From positions 8,432,001-8,496,000 of the forward strand of contig NZ_CP028369.1 of the NCBI RefSeq assembly GCF_003032475.1: 64,000 nucleotides of DNA, read 5' to 3'. The notes beneath the pieces are model-generated. The model saw nothing but the letters and a program-made list of their open reading frames with translations. It searched no databases and was not told the origin of the DNA. The DNA is from Streptomyces sp. P3 (GTDB lineage Bacteria; Actinomycetota; Actinomycetes; Streptomycetales; Streptomycetaceae). The position numbers and the translations under genes were made by a program. Positions 19,901 to 28,170 of the stretch are shown piece after piece (position 1 is the stretch's first letter; each line of letters starts with the position of its first letter).

Positions 19901-19980
19901 GCGCAGCAGCGGACCAGTTCGGAGCTCCGGGGTGATACTTCCGTGGAATCCCTCTGCACGGCGATGAGCCTGCTCCTCAA
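16933..19980 (-). CDS. SNF2/RapA-like DEAD/DEAH helicase
   Basis: A 1015-residue SWI/SNF ATPase. The N-terminal 450 residues are poorly conserved with a Gly/Pro-rich linker. A helicase-associated domain follows (about 450-530). Motor motifs: Walker A DDMGLGKT near 575, DEAQ box VADEAQHVKN near 670, motif III-like LTGTPVENNLSELW, and motif VI QATDRAYRIGQTRPV near 948. The start is uncertain: a TTG at 19980 opens the frame, but a GTG at 19959 has AGG upstream and may be correct. It overlaps the SWIM gene by four bases. This pair is widespread in actinomycetes and is thought to remodel nucleoprotein; a repair role is inference. Confidence 0.92.
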   Translation of the reverse strand: MRSRLIAVQRDSTEVSPRSSELVRCCALFVPGAQARPGSVAFWRSDGEAPPVPGARGAQGPSATLSVVRPTDSGVAVTRVPVLLMPVLDALPVLVRARTAPDAHRSTAFWGAAALLSLAFTARGLLLPGLSVQDHDAWRAGPLGPDDVEQVRRLAASMPPEAHAVPVDDALPPRIPAPEWLLRAFLDAVADALPRTPAAELVTGGPAYAARQPQAVPELRGWAADVAAGHEAGVRISLRIEVSGIGESGFGGHEPPVGEPAVEGPAVGENGAAESRTDVRGAGGTTSGSLSPGLGPGAGPGGTAPGFRAVPQVHSVGDPALVAEAAELWDGPEVTREAFGPRARTDVLLALRRAARAWPALTPLLSATVPEAVDLVDEEIIDLLGDGSRALAKAGVEVHWPRELVRTLTARAVVGPPEEGSGSARAGSEIPSSLSADALLTFTWRFGLGGQQLTREELDRLAEAKRPLVRLHDRWVLIDPGELRRAAARQDRELTPVDALSAALTGSTEVDGSRVDVEPAGWLSTLRERLTRPEGHEPVAQPVALDATLRDYQRRGLDWLVRNTSHGLGCCLADDMGLGKTVTLIALHLHRQTDAAAEGPTLVVCPTSLMGNWQREIERFAPGTPVRRFHGPRRDLAAPAGGEFVLTTYGTLRLDAKRLGTVPWGLVVADEAQHVKNPYSATARALRTIGTRARVALTGTPVENNLSELWAILDWTTPGLLGRLGHFRAHYARAVEGGGDPAVAERLARLVGPFLLRRRKSDPGIAPELPPKTETDRPVSLSDEQAGLYDAVVRETLAAIAEADDMARRGLIVKLLTGLKQICNHPAQYLKEDRPKTAGRSGKLELLDELLDVLLAEGASVLVFTQYVRLARLLEQHLAARGVPALFLHGGTPVAEREAMVRRFQDGEIPVFLLSLRAAGTGLNLTRAEHVVHYDRWWNPAVEAQATDRAYRIGQTRPVQVHRLIAEGTIEDRIADMLRRKQAVADAVLEAGEAALTELTDAELADLVELRGNTR

Positions 19981-20220
19981 GTTTGACTACCAGGGCGGAG
20001 TCGCCGAGGGTACAGCACGGGGAGGGCGCGCGAGGTCCGGCGTGACGGTCGGGGGACGCCCCCGGCGCCATGTCCGGCGTCGAGGGACCCGCAGGCGCCT
20101 CGGGGGCATCTCGGGGACGCAGTTCAGGGACGTCTCAGGGTCGCTGCCGGAACCGCGGGCGGCGCGGAGCCGTTTTCATGGCAGAGAGCGGCAACAGCCG
20201 CGCAAGGAGGCGACGCACAC

Positions 20221-20403
20221 ATGTCGAAGAACGCGAAGATCGCCGCAGGGGGTGTGGTGGTAGGGCTCCTCCTGCTGATCTGGCTGCCCTGGTGGGCCGC
20301 CCTGCTGATCGTGGTGGGGGTGCCCGCCGCGGCCTACCTCACGCTGGATCCTTCGCAACGGCGCAGGCTGCGCCGTGTCACGCGCAAGGAGCTCGGCCGC
20401 TGA
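20221..20403 (+). CDS. Small membrane protein (60 residues)
   Basis: Two closely spaced hydrophobic stretches (VVVGLLLLIWLPWWAALLIV, then VGVPAAAYLTL) and a basic C-terminus (SQRRRLRRVTRKELGR). AAGGAGG precedes the ATG. The pattern suggests a small inner-membrane hairpin protein of the kind often left unannotated. I do not recognise a family. Confidence 0.7.
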   Translation: MSKNAKIAAGGVVVGLLLLIWLPWWAALLIVVGVPAAAYLTLDPSQRRRLRRVTRKELGR

Positions 20404-20458
20404 GCGACGGGGACCGCGCGGCGGTCCCCGTCGTCCGCTCGGGAAGGCTCGACCGGCC

Positions 20459-21424
20459 TCACAGAGGCCGGACGGCCATCTTGTCGAGCGCCTCCAGCAG
20501 TCCGGGCAGCTCGGGGCCGCGGCCGACCGGCAGCACTTCGCCGGGCTCGTCGTCGAGCAGCACGAACGCGATGTCGTCGGTCCTGGCGACGAGCGACCAG
20601 CCGGGGCCGTCGGCCCGCAGCGTTCGCGCGTCACCGGGAGCGAACGAGGACCGCACCCGCCCGAGCGGAGGCGGGCTGTCCACGTAGGCGCGCACCTCGG
20701 CCAGGACCCGTCGGATCCCGCTGTGCCCGCCGCCCGGCGATGCCTTGCCGGCCGCGTCGGACCCGGCGGCGTCGTGAGCCGATTGCGTCTGCGTCGTCAG
20801 CCGCCCGGACCGCCGGGCCTCGACGTCCGAACCGTCGGACCCGGGCACGTCGGCCTCACCGTCGCGGGCGGCGTCGTCCGCGGCCTCCGCGGATGCCTCC
20901 GCGCGCTGCCGCGACGACGCGAACTCCGCGTCGTCGATCTGCTCCCGCCACAGGGCCCATTGGAGCGCGATCTCGTCGGCGCCCAGCCGGCGCTGCGCCG
21001 GACCCCAGGTACTGGTGTCCGGAGGCGTCAGCGCGGGACCGTCCGCGACGTCCGGGGCGGGGTCGTGCGGCGCGGGCACGCCCGGAGCCGCGACGGCGAC
21101 CGCCAGCGGCCAGCCGGGCAGCGCGGCGACGACCGTCCGTTCGTCGGGCGACAGGTCGTATTCCATGCCGCAGTCCCACGACGCGATGGCGACGGCCACC
21201 AGGGACACGTCGTCGATGACGACGGTCCACCGGGCCCCTCCGCCGTCCTGGCCCAGCACCAGGCCGTACCCGTCGGCGAGCGGCGGCATGCCGAGCGCCG
21301 CACAGGCCTCCGGATAGTCGTCGCCCAGCGCGCTCGGGAACTTCGCCGGCGTCAACAGCACCGCCGTGAGCACATAGAGCGCGTCGTCCGCGGCGGCGAC
21401 GGTGTCCTCGTCCGTCCCGGCCAT
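20459..21424 (-). CDS. Conserved hypothetical protein
   Basis: A 321-residue acidic soluble protein from the ATG at 21424, chosen for GGGGAGG five bases upstream. It has ordered N- and C-terminal parts (ADDALYVLTAVLLTPAKFP; TDDIAFVLLDDEPGEVLPVG) separated by a low-complexity Ala/Asp/Ser linker at about 180-250. I recall similar proteins only from Streptomyces. No catalytic motif, signal peptide or membrane segment is visible. Function unknown. Confidence 0.7.
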   Translation of the reverse strand: MAGTDEDTVAAADDALYVLTAVLLTPAKFPSALGDDYPEACAALGMPPLADGYGLVLGQDGGGARWTVVIDDVSLVAVAIASWDCGMEYDLSPDERTVVAALPGWPLAVAVAAPGVPAPHDPAPDVADGPALTPPDTSTWGPAQRRLGADEIALQWALWREQIDDAEFASSRQRAEASAEAADDAARDGEADVPGSDGSDVEARRSGRLTTQTQSAHDAAGSDAAGKASPGGGHSGIRRVLAEVRAYVDSPPPLGRVRSSFAPGDARTLRADGPGWSLVARTDDIAFVLLDDEPGEVLPVGRGPELPGLLEALDKMAVRPL

Positions 21425-21563
21425 CCCAGCCTCCCCATCGGTTCGTCCAACCGCGCGCACCCTAGTGCGGCGAGAAGGCGCTTGTCACGACTGGCCGACA
21501 TACCCGGAGCTGCAGGTTTCCGGCCGGACGGGGCGAATCGACCACGGGCGGCCGTCGGATGCG

Positions 21564-21893
21564 TCACGCTGCCGGCAGCCCGAGGAGTTCGCGTGCCACG
21601 GTCTGCGGTGATTCGTCGCGTTCCCGCGCCAGGGCGATCACCGCGCGGCAGGCCAGCTCGTTGACGCCGAAGGACAGCGCCTCCGGCGACACCCAGTCCG
21701 CCGCCTCGTCGATTCTGTCCTGATCGTCCTCCGCGCGGGCCGAGACGTACACGGCGGCCGCCTCGAACAGATTGTGCGTGCGCTTTCCGCCCGTGCGCGC
21801 CGTCCCGCCCGGACCTTCCGCGCCACCCGGAACGGACCGCGCGCGCCTCGCGTCGAGGAGTCTTCCGCAGGCCTTGCGTATCGCACCGAACAT
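21564..21893 (-). CDS. Conserved hypothetical protein (109 residues)
   Basis: Basic N-terminus (MFGAIRKACGRLLDARRAR), short disordered stretch, then a helical region (FEAAAVYVSARAEDDQDRID, FGVNELACRAVIALARERDE). Codon bias is typical Streptomyces. It lies just upstream of the 321-residue hypothetical gene on the same strand, 139 bases away. No family recognised. Confidence 0.6.
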   Translation of the reverse strand: MFGAIRKACGRLLDARRARSVPGGAEGPGGTARTGGKRTHNLFEAAAVYVSARAEDDQDRIDEAADWVSPEALSFGVNELACRAVIALARERDESPQTVARELLGLPAA

Positions 21894-22003
21894 GCCGACC
21901 GCCCTCCCAGTGCCTCAATGCGTCGATGGGACGTCCATCTCCCGCTGCTCACCCTGGAGTTGCCCGTCCGACGGCCGAAGGGAACGGAGTTGCGGTCACG
22001 GTT

Positions 22004-22528
22004 TCAGCCGTCGAGCGCGTCGAGCGTGTCGCGCAGCCAGGCGAGCTCGGCCCGTGAGGTGGCCCGGGCGATGGTCAGGATGCCGCGCTGGAAGGGGTCC
22101 GTCAGCTCCTCGGCCCGCAACGGACGGTCGCCGTCGTAGAAGAAGCTCGCCGGTTCCTCGAGGAAGGCCAGCCGGCGGCGCAGCACCGCGGCCTGGGCGG
22201 CGCAGTCGTCCAGGTGCCGCAGGAAGGCCAGCACCGTGAACCATCGGTTCTCGTCGGTGATGTCGCGCCGGTCGGGTTCGGCGAGCCGCCTGCGCAGTTC
22301 GCCCCGGCCGTCGGCGGTGAGGCGCAGGACGTGCCGCGGAGCGGCTACGGCGCCGGGCTCCGTGGCGCGCACCAGGAGTCCCGCCTTCTCCAGGCGTTTG
22401 ATCGCCGGGTAGAGGGTGCTCTCCGCCACGGGGCGTACGTGCCCGGTGAGCGCGGTGATGCGCTTGCGCAGCTCGTAGCCGTGCAGCGGCGCGTCGAACA
22501 GGAAACCGAGGACGGCGAGCTCCAGCAT
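22004..22528 (-). CDS. PadR family transcriptional regulator
   Basis: A 174-residue protein. The PadR winged helix is at residues 1-80 (VLGFLFDAPLHGYELRKRIT, then STLYPAIKRLEKAGLLVRAT). The C-terminal half (PADR_C-like) runs FTVLAFLRHLDDCAAQAAVL and ends in SRAELAWLRDTLDAL. PadR proteins repress neighbouring genes and are released by small ligands. It diverges from the alpha/beta hydrolase gene across a perfect 10+4+10 palindrome at 22600-22623, its likely operator. Confidence 0.92.
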   Translation of the reverse strand: MLELAVLGFLFDAPLHGYELRKRITALTGHVRPVAESTLYPAIKRLEKAGLLVRATEPGAVAAPRHVLRLTADGRGELRRRLAEPDRRDITDENRWFTVLAFLRHLDDCAAQAAVLRRRLAFLEEPASFFYDGDRPLRAEELTDPFQRGILTIARATSRAELAWLRDTLDALDG

Positions 22529-22599
22529 GCCCGCATTGTGCCGCAGGCCAGGTGTACCTCGCTGACCGGATACCCCGATGTGTCGATATCATGTTGACG

Positions 22600-22623
22600 C
22601 AATACATCGTACCCGATGTATTG
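22600..22623. promoter_or_regulatory. Perfect palindrome, probable PadR operator
   Basis: CAATACATCG-TACC-CGATGTATTG is a perfect 10-bp inverted repeat with a 4-base spacer. It sits between the divergent PadR and hydrolase genes. It is AT-richer than its surroundings, and the half-site contains ATACAT/ATGTAT as in known PadR operators. Confidence 0.75.
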
Positions 22624-22685
22624 TCGTCGCGGTCCTACCGGTGATCGATCCAGACGGACCACGACGAGGATCCTGAGGGGGAGCC

Positions 22686-23444
22686 ATGCGGCAGGCAGAG
22701 TTCGACGACAGGGGCAGCCGAGTGCGCTGGACGGAGTCCCGGGGCGGCGGCCCGGCGCGGGTGTACGTGCACGGACTGGGCGCGGCCTCGACCGTGTACC
22801 ACGCGCACGTGGCGGCGCGGCCGGAGTTGGCCGGCCGTCGGAGCCTGTTCGTCGACCTGCCGGGTCACGGCATCAGCGACCGCCCCGCGGACTTCGGCTA
22901 CACGCTCGAGGAGCACGCCGACGCCCTGGCGGCCGCGCTGGACGCGGCGGAAGTGAGCGGCGCCGAACTGGTCGCCCACAGCATGGGCGGCTCCGTGGCC
23001 GTCGTCCTGGCCCACCGCCGGCCCGACCTGGTCGCTCGGCTGGTGCTGACCGAGGCCAACCTGGACGCCTTCCCGCCGCCCGCCGCGGGCAGCAGCGGCA
23101 TCGCCGCGTACGCGGAGGAGGAGTTCCTCGCCGAGGGGTACGCGCGCGTGCTGGACGAGGTCGGACCCCTGTGGGCCGCGACGATGCGGCTCGCCGACCC
23201 GCGGGCACTGCACCGCAGCGCCGTCGGTCTGCGGCGCGGATCCGATCCGGTCATGCGCGAGATCCTGACCGGGCTCCACTCTGTGGAACGCGTCTACCTG
23301 CAGGGTGAGATCACGGGTCCGCTCGAGGGAGCAGACGCGCTGGAGGCCGCGGGGGTGCGTGTGGTCACGGTGCAGGGCGCCGGCCACAACGTCATGTTCG
23401 ACAACCCCGACGCGTTCGTGCGGGCGATCGTCGGCGGCGTGTGA
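22686..23444 (+). CDS. Alpha/beta hydrolase
   Basis: A 252-residue cytoplasmic hydrolase. The oxyanion region VYVHGLGAASTVYHAHVA is followed by the nucleophile elbow VAHSMGGSVA (Ser) and the catalytic His in GAGHNVMFDNPDAFV. The lid (about 130-190) has no diagnostic features, so the substrate is unknown; an ester or lactone is typical. GGGGGAG precedes the ATG. Divergent from PadR and probably repressed by it. Its stop is four bases from the stop of the convergent methyltransferase gene. Confidence 0.88.
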   Translation: MRQAEFDDRGSRVRWTESRGGGPARVYVHGLGAASTVYHAHVAARPELAGRRSLFVDLPGHGISDRPADFGYTLEEHADALAAALDAAEVSGAELVAHSMGGSVAVVLAHRRPDLVARLVLTEANLDAFPPPAAGSSGIAAYAEEEFLAEGYARVLDEVGPLWAATMRLADPRALHRSAVGLRRGSDPVMREILTGLHSVERVYLQGEITGPLEGADALEAAGVRVVTVQGAGHNVMFDNPDAFVRAIVGGV

Positions 23445-23448
23445 CCCC

Positions 23449-24048
23449 TCAGTCCTCGCGTACGGCCACCGCCAGGAACCGCGCGTCCTCGTCGACGTAG
23501 GACGTCATGAGCCACCCCGCTCCCGCCAGCAGCGGGCGGAGGTTGGGTTCCGCCCGCAGATCCTCCGGCGTGATCCGCCGGCCCTGGCGGGCCGCGAGCG
23601 CCGCTCGGCCGATGGGGTGGAACAGCGCCAGGATGCCGCCCGGGCGCACCACGCGCGCCAGCTCGCGCAGGTTCTCCGCCGGCCGGGGCAGATGGGCGAC
23701 GAGGCCCGCGCCGAAGACGGCGTCGAGGGACCCGGAGCGCAGAGGGAGCGCCGTGACGTCTGCGAGGACCAGCCGACCGTCGCGGTCGCGTCCGGCCCGT
23801 ACGGCGGCCTCCAGCATGGCCGGGGTCAGATCCACCCCGACGACCACTCCCGAAGGCCCCACGGCGGCGCGCAGCGGCGTCAGGGCCCGCCCGGTGCCGC
23901 AGCCGGCGTCCAGCACGCGGTCCCCCTCGCGCAGCCCGAGACCGGCGACCGCGGCCGCGTACGCGGGACCGTCGTCGGGGAACCGGTCGTCCCAACCGGC
24001 GGCACGGGTACCGAAGAACTCCTGGACGTGTGTGTGACGGTCGCTCAT
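23449..24048 (-). CDS. Class I SAM-dependent methyltransferase
   Basis: A 199-residue UbiE/Methyltransf_11-type enzyme. SAM motif I is VLDAGCGTGRALTPL, motif II-like acidic VVVGVDLTPAMLEAAV, and motif post-I LVLADVTALPLRSGSLDAV. RELARVVRPGGILALFHPIG is the typical post-motif. Start set at MSDRHTHV (24048); an ATG three codons upstream is possible. The substrate cannot be inferred. Convergent with the hydrolase. Confidence 0.88.
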   Translation of the reverse strand: MSDRHTHVQEFFGTRAAGWDDRFPDDGPAYAAAVAGLGLREGDRVLDAGCGTGRALTPLRAAVGPSGVVVGVDLTPAMLEAAVRAGRDRDGRLVLADVTALPLRSGSLDAVFGAGLVAHLPRPAENLRELARVVRPGGILALFHPIGRAALAARQGRRITPEDLRAEPNLRPLLAGAGWLMTSYVDEDARFLAVAVRED

Positions 24049-24195
24049 TCTCCGCATGATCCCTCACCTACTTGGAGGATGCCGCGCATGTTCGAGCGTG
24101 ACCCGATCGTTCAGGCGCATCACTGGGTCATATTGCAGCAGCTTTCGAAATGCGCCGCCCTTGTGCTCCCGTGCCCCGGCTAGCGTCCCGTGGCC

Positions 24196-24996
24196 ATGGG
24201 ACACCTGGACCACGCCGCCTTCGGCTGGCTGACCCCCGTGCTGTCGTACGCGATGGCCTGCATCGGCGCCGCCCTCGGGCTGCGCTGCACCGTGCGTGCG
24301 CTCGGCGCCTCGGGGCGCTCACGCCGCAACTGGCTGATCACCGCCGCGTCGGCGATCGGCACCGGCATCTGGACCATGCACTTCGTGGCCATGCTCGGAT
24401 TCGGTGTCACCGGCACCGACATCCGCTACGACGTCCCCCTGACCGTGCTCAGCCTTCTCGTGGCCATGGTCGTGGTCTGCGCCGGCGTCTTCGCCGTCGG
24501 CTACAGCAAAGAGGGCACGCGTGCGTTACTGATCGGCGGACTCACCACCGGTCTGGGCGTGGCGAGCATGCACTACCTGGGCATGGCGGCGGTCCGACTG
24601 CACGGCGACGTCACCTACGACGCGGTACGGGTGGGACTCTCCGTCCTGATCGCCGTCGTCGCGGCGACCGCGGCCCTCTGGGCGGCGCTCAACATCAAGT
24701 CGCCGATCGCCGTCACCCTCGCCTCTGTCGTCATGGGCCTGGCGGTGAGCAGCATGCACTACACCGGCATGTTCGCGGTGCGGGTGCACGTCACTCCCTC
24801 GGGCGAGGCGCTGCCCGGGGCCACGGCGATGCAGTTCATCTTCCCCCTCGCCGTCGGCCTCGGGTCCTACCTCTTCCTGACCTCGGCCTTCGTCGCGCTG
24901 TCGCCCACCACGGGGGAGCGCGCGGCCTCCGCTTCGGCACAACAGGAAAAGAGCGCACAGGACCTTCCGGGACGACAACCGGCACGGACCGCCTGA
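24196..24996 (+). CDS. MHYT-domain integral membrane sensor
   Basis: A 266-residue, seven-helix membrane protein with three copies of the MHYT motif: WTMHFVAMLGF, SMHYLGMAAV and SMHYTGMFAV, each at the outer end of a helix. The MHYT Met/His residues are proposed to bind copper and sense O2, CO or NO. There is no attached GGDEF/EAL output domain, which suggests signalling through partners. It lies 45 bases upstream of CvnA on the same strand and may feed the conservon. Start at the ATG at 24196; a GTG at 24190 opens the same frame. Confidence 0.92.
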   Translation: MGHLDHAAFGWLTPVLSYAMACIGAALGLRCTVRALGASGRSRRNWLITAASAIGTGIWTMHFVAMLGFGVTGTDIRYDVPLTVLSLLVAMVVVCAGVFAVGYSKEGTRALLIGGLTTGLGVASMHYLGMAAVRLHGDVTYDAVRVGLSVLIAVVAATAALWAALNIKSPIAVTLASVVMGLAVSSMHYTGMFAVRVHVTPSGEALPGATAMQFIFPLAVGLGSYLFLTSAFVALSPTTGERAASASAQQEKSAQDLPGRQPARTA

Positions 24997-25041
24997 CCGG
25001 CAGAAACACCCGCCCCAGTCCCCCTTCCGAGCGAGGAGGCC

Positions 25042-27720
25042 ATGCGCACACCCCGCAGGACCCCGACCGCCGGCGCCGACGCGCCGCCCCCCGCGCGCGG
25101 CCGGCGCGCCCACGCCGGACCCCCGGCCGACGAAGAGCCGGACGAACGGGCGGTCCCGTCGACGGACCCCTCCGGGGACGTGCCGGTCCCGCGCGCGCAA
25201 GGCTGGCGCCTTCGGCCACGCACCGTACGAGCCAAGATCGTCTGCCTGCTGATGGTGCCGGTCGTGTCCCTGCTGGCCCTGTGGGCCTACGCCACGGTCA
25301 GCACCGCACAGGACGTCTCCCGGCTGCGCCAGTTGCAGCGCGTCGACTCCCAGGTCCGGGCCCCCGTAGCAGCCGCCGTGGCCGCCCTTCAGACCGAACG
25401 GACGGCTGCCGTACGGTATGCGACCCGTCCCGCACCCGGGCAGGACGCCGACCTGAGGACGCTTGCCGAACGCACCGACCGGGCCGTGTCCGGTCTGCGG
25501 CTCGGCGACGACAGCACCGTCGCCGACGGCCAGGACCTGCCCGTCGGCGTGGCCCGGCGTCTGGAGACGTTCGTCTCCGGCGCCGAACGGCTGTCCTCGC
25601 TTCGGGCCGCGGTGCTCGACGGCAGCGCCGGCTGGGAGGCGGTCTACAGCCGGTACACCGGCGTCATCTCCTCGGCCTTCGCGGTCGGCGGCGCCCTCTC
25701 GGGCATCCAGGACGCCGAACTCGGTTCCGACGCGCGCGTGCTGCTGGAGTTCTCCCGCGCGGGAGAGGCACTGGCCCGGGAGGACGCCGTGCTCGCCGGC
25801 GCACGTGTGCACGGGCGCCTCGACGGAACCCGTCTGCGGCTGTTCACCGGCGCCGTCGACACGCGTCGCGCCCTCACCGCATCGTCCACCGCGGACCTGC
25901 GCGGCCCCGAGTACACCGCCTGGCGCCGACTCGCCGCCGGCAGCGCCTACGCGGCCCTGAGCGCCTCCGAGGACGGGGTGCTCGCCGGACGGCCGGGCAC
26001 GAAGGCGATCGCGGCCGCTCCCGTGAGCACCTGGGGCTCGGCACACGCCCGCGTACAGAACGGGATGCGGACCATCGAGGCGGACGCCGGCAGCGACGTC
26101 GCCGACCGCGCCGACCCGCTCACCAGCGGTCTGCTCACCGCACCCGGAGCCGCCGTCCTGCTGGGCCTCGCCGCCGTCGTCGCCTCGCTCGTCATCTCCG
26201 TGCGCATCGGTCGCGGGCTCGTCGTCGAACTGGTCGGCCTGCGCAACAGCGCTCTGGAGATCGCCCGGCGCAAACTCCCGGAGGCGATGGGGAGACTGCG
26301 CGCCGGGCAGCAGATCGACGTCCACGCGGAAGCTCCGCCCGGTCCACCCGCCGAGGACGAGACCGGTCAGGTCGCCGAGGCCCTGAACACCGTGCACCAG
26401 GCCGCTCTGCGCGCCGCCGTGGAGCGCGCCGAACTCGCGAGCGGCATCTCGGGGGTGTTCGTCAACCTGGCCCGCCGCAGCCAGGTCCTCGTCCACCGCC
26501 AACTGAGCCTCCTGGACAGCATGGAACGCCGCTCCGACGACCCGAACGAGCTCAGCGACCTCTTCCGGCTCGACCACCTCACCACGCGCATGCGACGCCA
26601 CGCGGAAAGCCTGATCATCCTTTCCGGCGCGGCGCCCGGTCGTGCCTGGCGGATACCGGTCCCGCTCACCAACGTCATCCGCGCCGCCGTCTCCGAAGTC
26701 GAGGACTACGCGCGCGTGGAGGTACGGCAACTCCCGGAAACCGCCGTCATCGGCACGGCCGTGGCCGACCTCACCCACCTGCTTGCCGAACTCGTCGAGA
26801 ACGCGGCGCAGTTCTCGCCGCCTCACACGCGTGTGCGCGTCACCGGCGAACCCGTCGGCAACGGCTACGCGGTGGAGGTCGAGGACCGGGGCCTGGGCAT
26901 GGGCAGGGAGACCCTCGACGACGCCAACCGGCGCATCGCGCAGTCCGAGGCCCTCGATCTGTTCGACAGCGACCGGCTCGGCCTGTTCGTGGTGAGCAGG
27001 CTCGCCGCCCGGCACGGCGTCAAGGTGCATCTGCGGACCTCGCCCTACGGCGGCACCACGGCGGTCGTCCTGCTGCCGACGGCCCTGCTGCACAGCGGCA
27101 CGCCGGAGGATTCCGCCCCGGCAGTGACGGCGGGGCAGCCGGCGCCACGCGCCTACGCGCGCGTGGCCGCAGGCGACCGGCACGCGTCCGATGTCCAAGC
27201 GTCCGACGTCCGCACCGCCGACGTGTACGCCTTCGGGCCGCACGATGCGCCCGAGCGGCCGCTCGACCACCGGCAGGCGGTCGACGCGGGCCCTTCCGGC
27301 CGTCGCCGCGAGTCCGTCCACGCGCCCGTCGAACGCCCCGCGCTCGCGGCCCCCTCACAGGGCACCGCCGAACCGGCCGCGGCCGGTCCACCGCCCCCCG
27401 GAGTGACAGCCTTGCGCCTGCACCGGCCCCCGGATGACGGCGAGAACGCCGAAGACGCCGGACACGCACAAGACACGGACGATCTTCCACGCAGGGTCCG
27501 CCAGGCCAGTCTCGCCCCGCAACTGCGCCGTTCGCACCCGGAGGAAACCGCCCGGACCCCCGTCCCGGGCGGCGACGAAGGACGCACCCCCGAACTCGTA
27601 CGGAACCGCATGGCCGCGTACCGGGAGGGCTGGGCCCGAGGCGGCGGAAGACAACCCGGCCGCGGCGCGGCCCCGGATTCCGCACCGGGCAGCGAAAGCA
27701 GTGAAGGAGACCACGCATGA
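25042..27720 (+). CDS. cvnA: CvnA-type sensor histidine-kinase-like protein
   Basis: An 892-residue membrane protein. N-terminal about 60 residues are Pro/Arg-rich cytoplasmic. Transmembrane helix 1 is at about 64-86, an extracytoplasmic nitrate-sensor-like helical domain lies at about 90-360, and helix 2 at about 364-390. A HAMP-like linker and a GHKL ATPase (about 570-685) follow, with N-box ELVENAAQFSPP, G1 DRGLGMG and G2 RLGLFVVSRLAARHG. No clear phospho-accepting His box is visible, as in other CvnA proteins. The last 200 residues are disordered. It is the receptor of the Cvn system, which relays to CvnB, C and D. Stop overlaps cvnB start (ATGA). Confidence 0.93.
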   Translation: MRTPRRTPTAGADAPPPARGRRAHAGPPADEEPDERAVPSTDPSGDVPVPRAQGWRLRPRTVRAKIVCLLMVPVVSLLALWAYATVSTAQDVSRLRQLQRVDSQVRAPVAAAVAALQTERTAAVRYATRPAPGQDADLRTLAERTDRAVSGLRLGDDSTVADGQDLPVGVARRLETFVSGAERLSSLRAAVLDGSAGWEAVYSRYTGVISSAFAVGGALSGIQDAELGSDARVLLEFSRAGEALAREDAVLAGARVHGRLDGTRLRLFTGAVDTRRALTASSTADLRGPEYTAWRRLAAGSAYAALSASEDGVLAGRPGTKAIAAAPVSTWGSAHARVQNGMRTIEADAGSDVADRADPLTSGLLTAPGAAVLLGLAAVVASLVISVRIGRGLVVELVGLRNSALEIARRKLPEAMGRLRAGQQIDVHAEAPPGPPAEDETGQVAEALNTVHQAALRAAVERAELASGISGVFVNLARRSQVLVHRQLSLLDSMERRSDDPNELSDLFRLDHLTTRMRRHAESLIILSGAAPGRAWRIPVPLTNVIRAAVSEVEDYARVEVRQLPETAVIGTAVADLTHLLAELVENAAQFSPPHTRVRVTGEPVGNGYAVEVEDRGLGMGRETLDDANRRIAQSEALDLFDSDRLGLFVVSRLAARHGVKVHLRTSPYGGTTAVVLLPTALLHSGTPEDSAPAVTAGQPAPRAYARVAAGDRHASDVQASDVRTADVYAFGPHDAPERPLDHRQAVDAGPSGRRRESVHAPVERPALAAPSQGTAEPAAAGPPPPGVTALRLHRPPDDGENAEDAGHAQDTDDLPRRVRQASLAPQLRRSHPEETARTPVPGGDEGRTPELVRNRMAAYREGWARGGGRQPGRGAAPDSAPGSESSEGDHA

Positions 27721-28154
27721 TCCAGGATCCGAGCATGAGGTCGGCCCAGCGGTCCGGCGAACTCGACTGGTTGCTGGACGACTTGGTGATGCGTGTGAGC
27801 GAGGTACGGCACGCGGTGGTGCTGTCCAACGACGGCCTCGCCGTCGGCGCCTCCACCGACCTCAGACGCGAGGACGCCGAACACCTCGCCGCCGTCGCCT
27901 CCGGCTTCCACAGCCTCGCCAAGGGCGCGGGCCGCCACTTCGGCGCCGGCGGCGTACGCCAGACCATGGTGGAGATGGACGACGGCTTCCTCTTCGTGGC
28001 CGCCGCGGGCGACGGCTCCTGCCTGGCCGTACTCACCGCCGTGACCGCCGACATCGGCCTGGTCGCGTACGAGATGGCACGCCTGGTCAAGCGCGTCGGC
28101 GAGCACCTCTACACGCCGGCGCGCCTCGCCGCGCGGCCGCCCGCCGTCGGATGA
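27717..28154 (+). CDS. cvnB: CvnB roadblock/LC7 protein
   Basis: A 145-residue roadblock/LC7 protein (LDWLLDDLVMRVSEVRHAVV, SNDGLAVGAS, GAGGVRQTMVEMDDGFLFV). In Myxococcus and Streptomyces such proteins act as GAP-like or scaffold partners of small GTPases, here the CvnD protein. ATG overlaps the cvnA stop by four bases. A close paralogue lies at 29547. Confidence 0.94.
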   Translation: MIQDPSMRSAQRSGELDWLLDDLVMRVSEVRHAVVLSNDGLAVGASTDLRREDAEHLAAVASGFHSLAKGAGRHFGAGGVRQTMVEMDDGFLFVAAAGDGSCLAVLTAVTADIGLVAYEMARLVKRVGEHLYTPARLAARPPAVG

Positions 28155-28170
28155 GACGAGAGCCGCGCCG

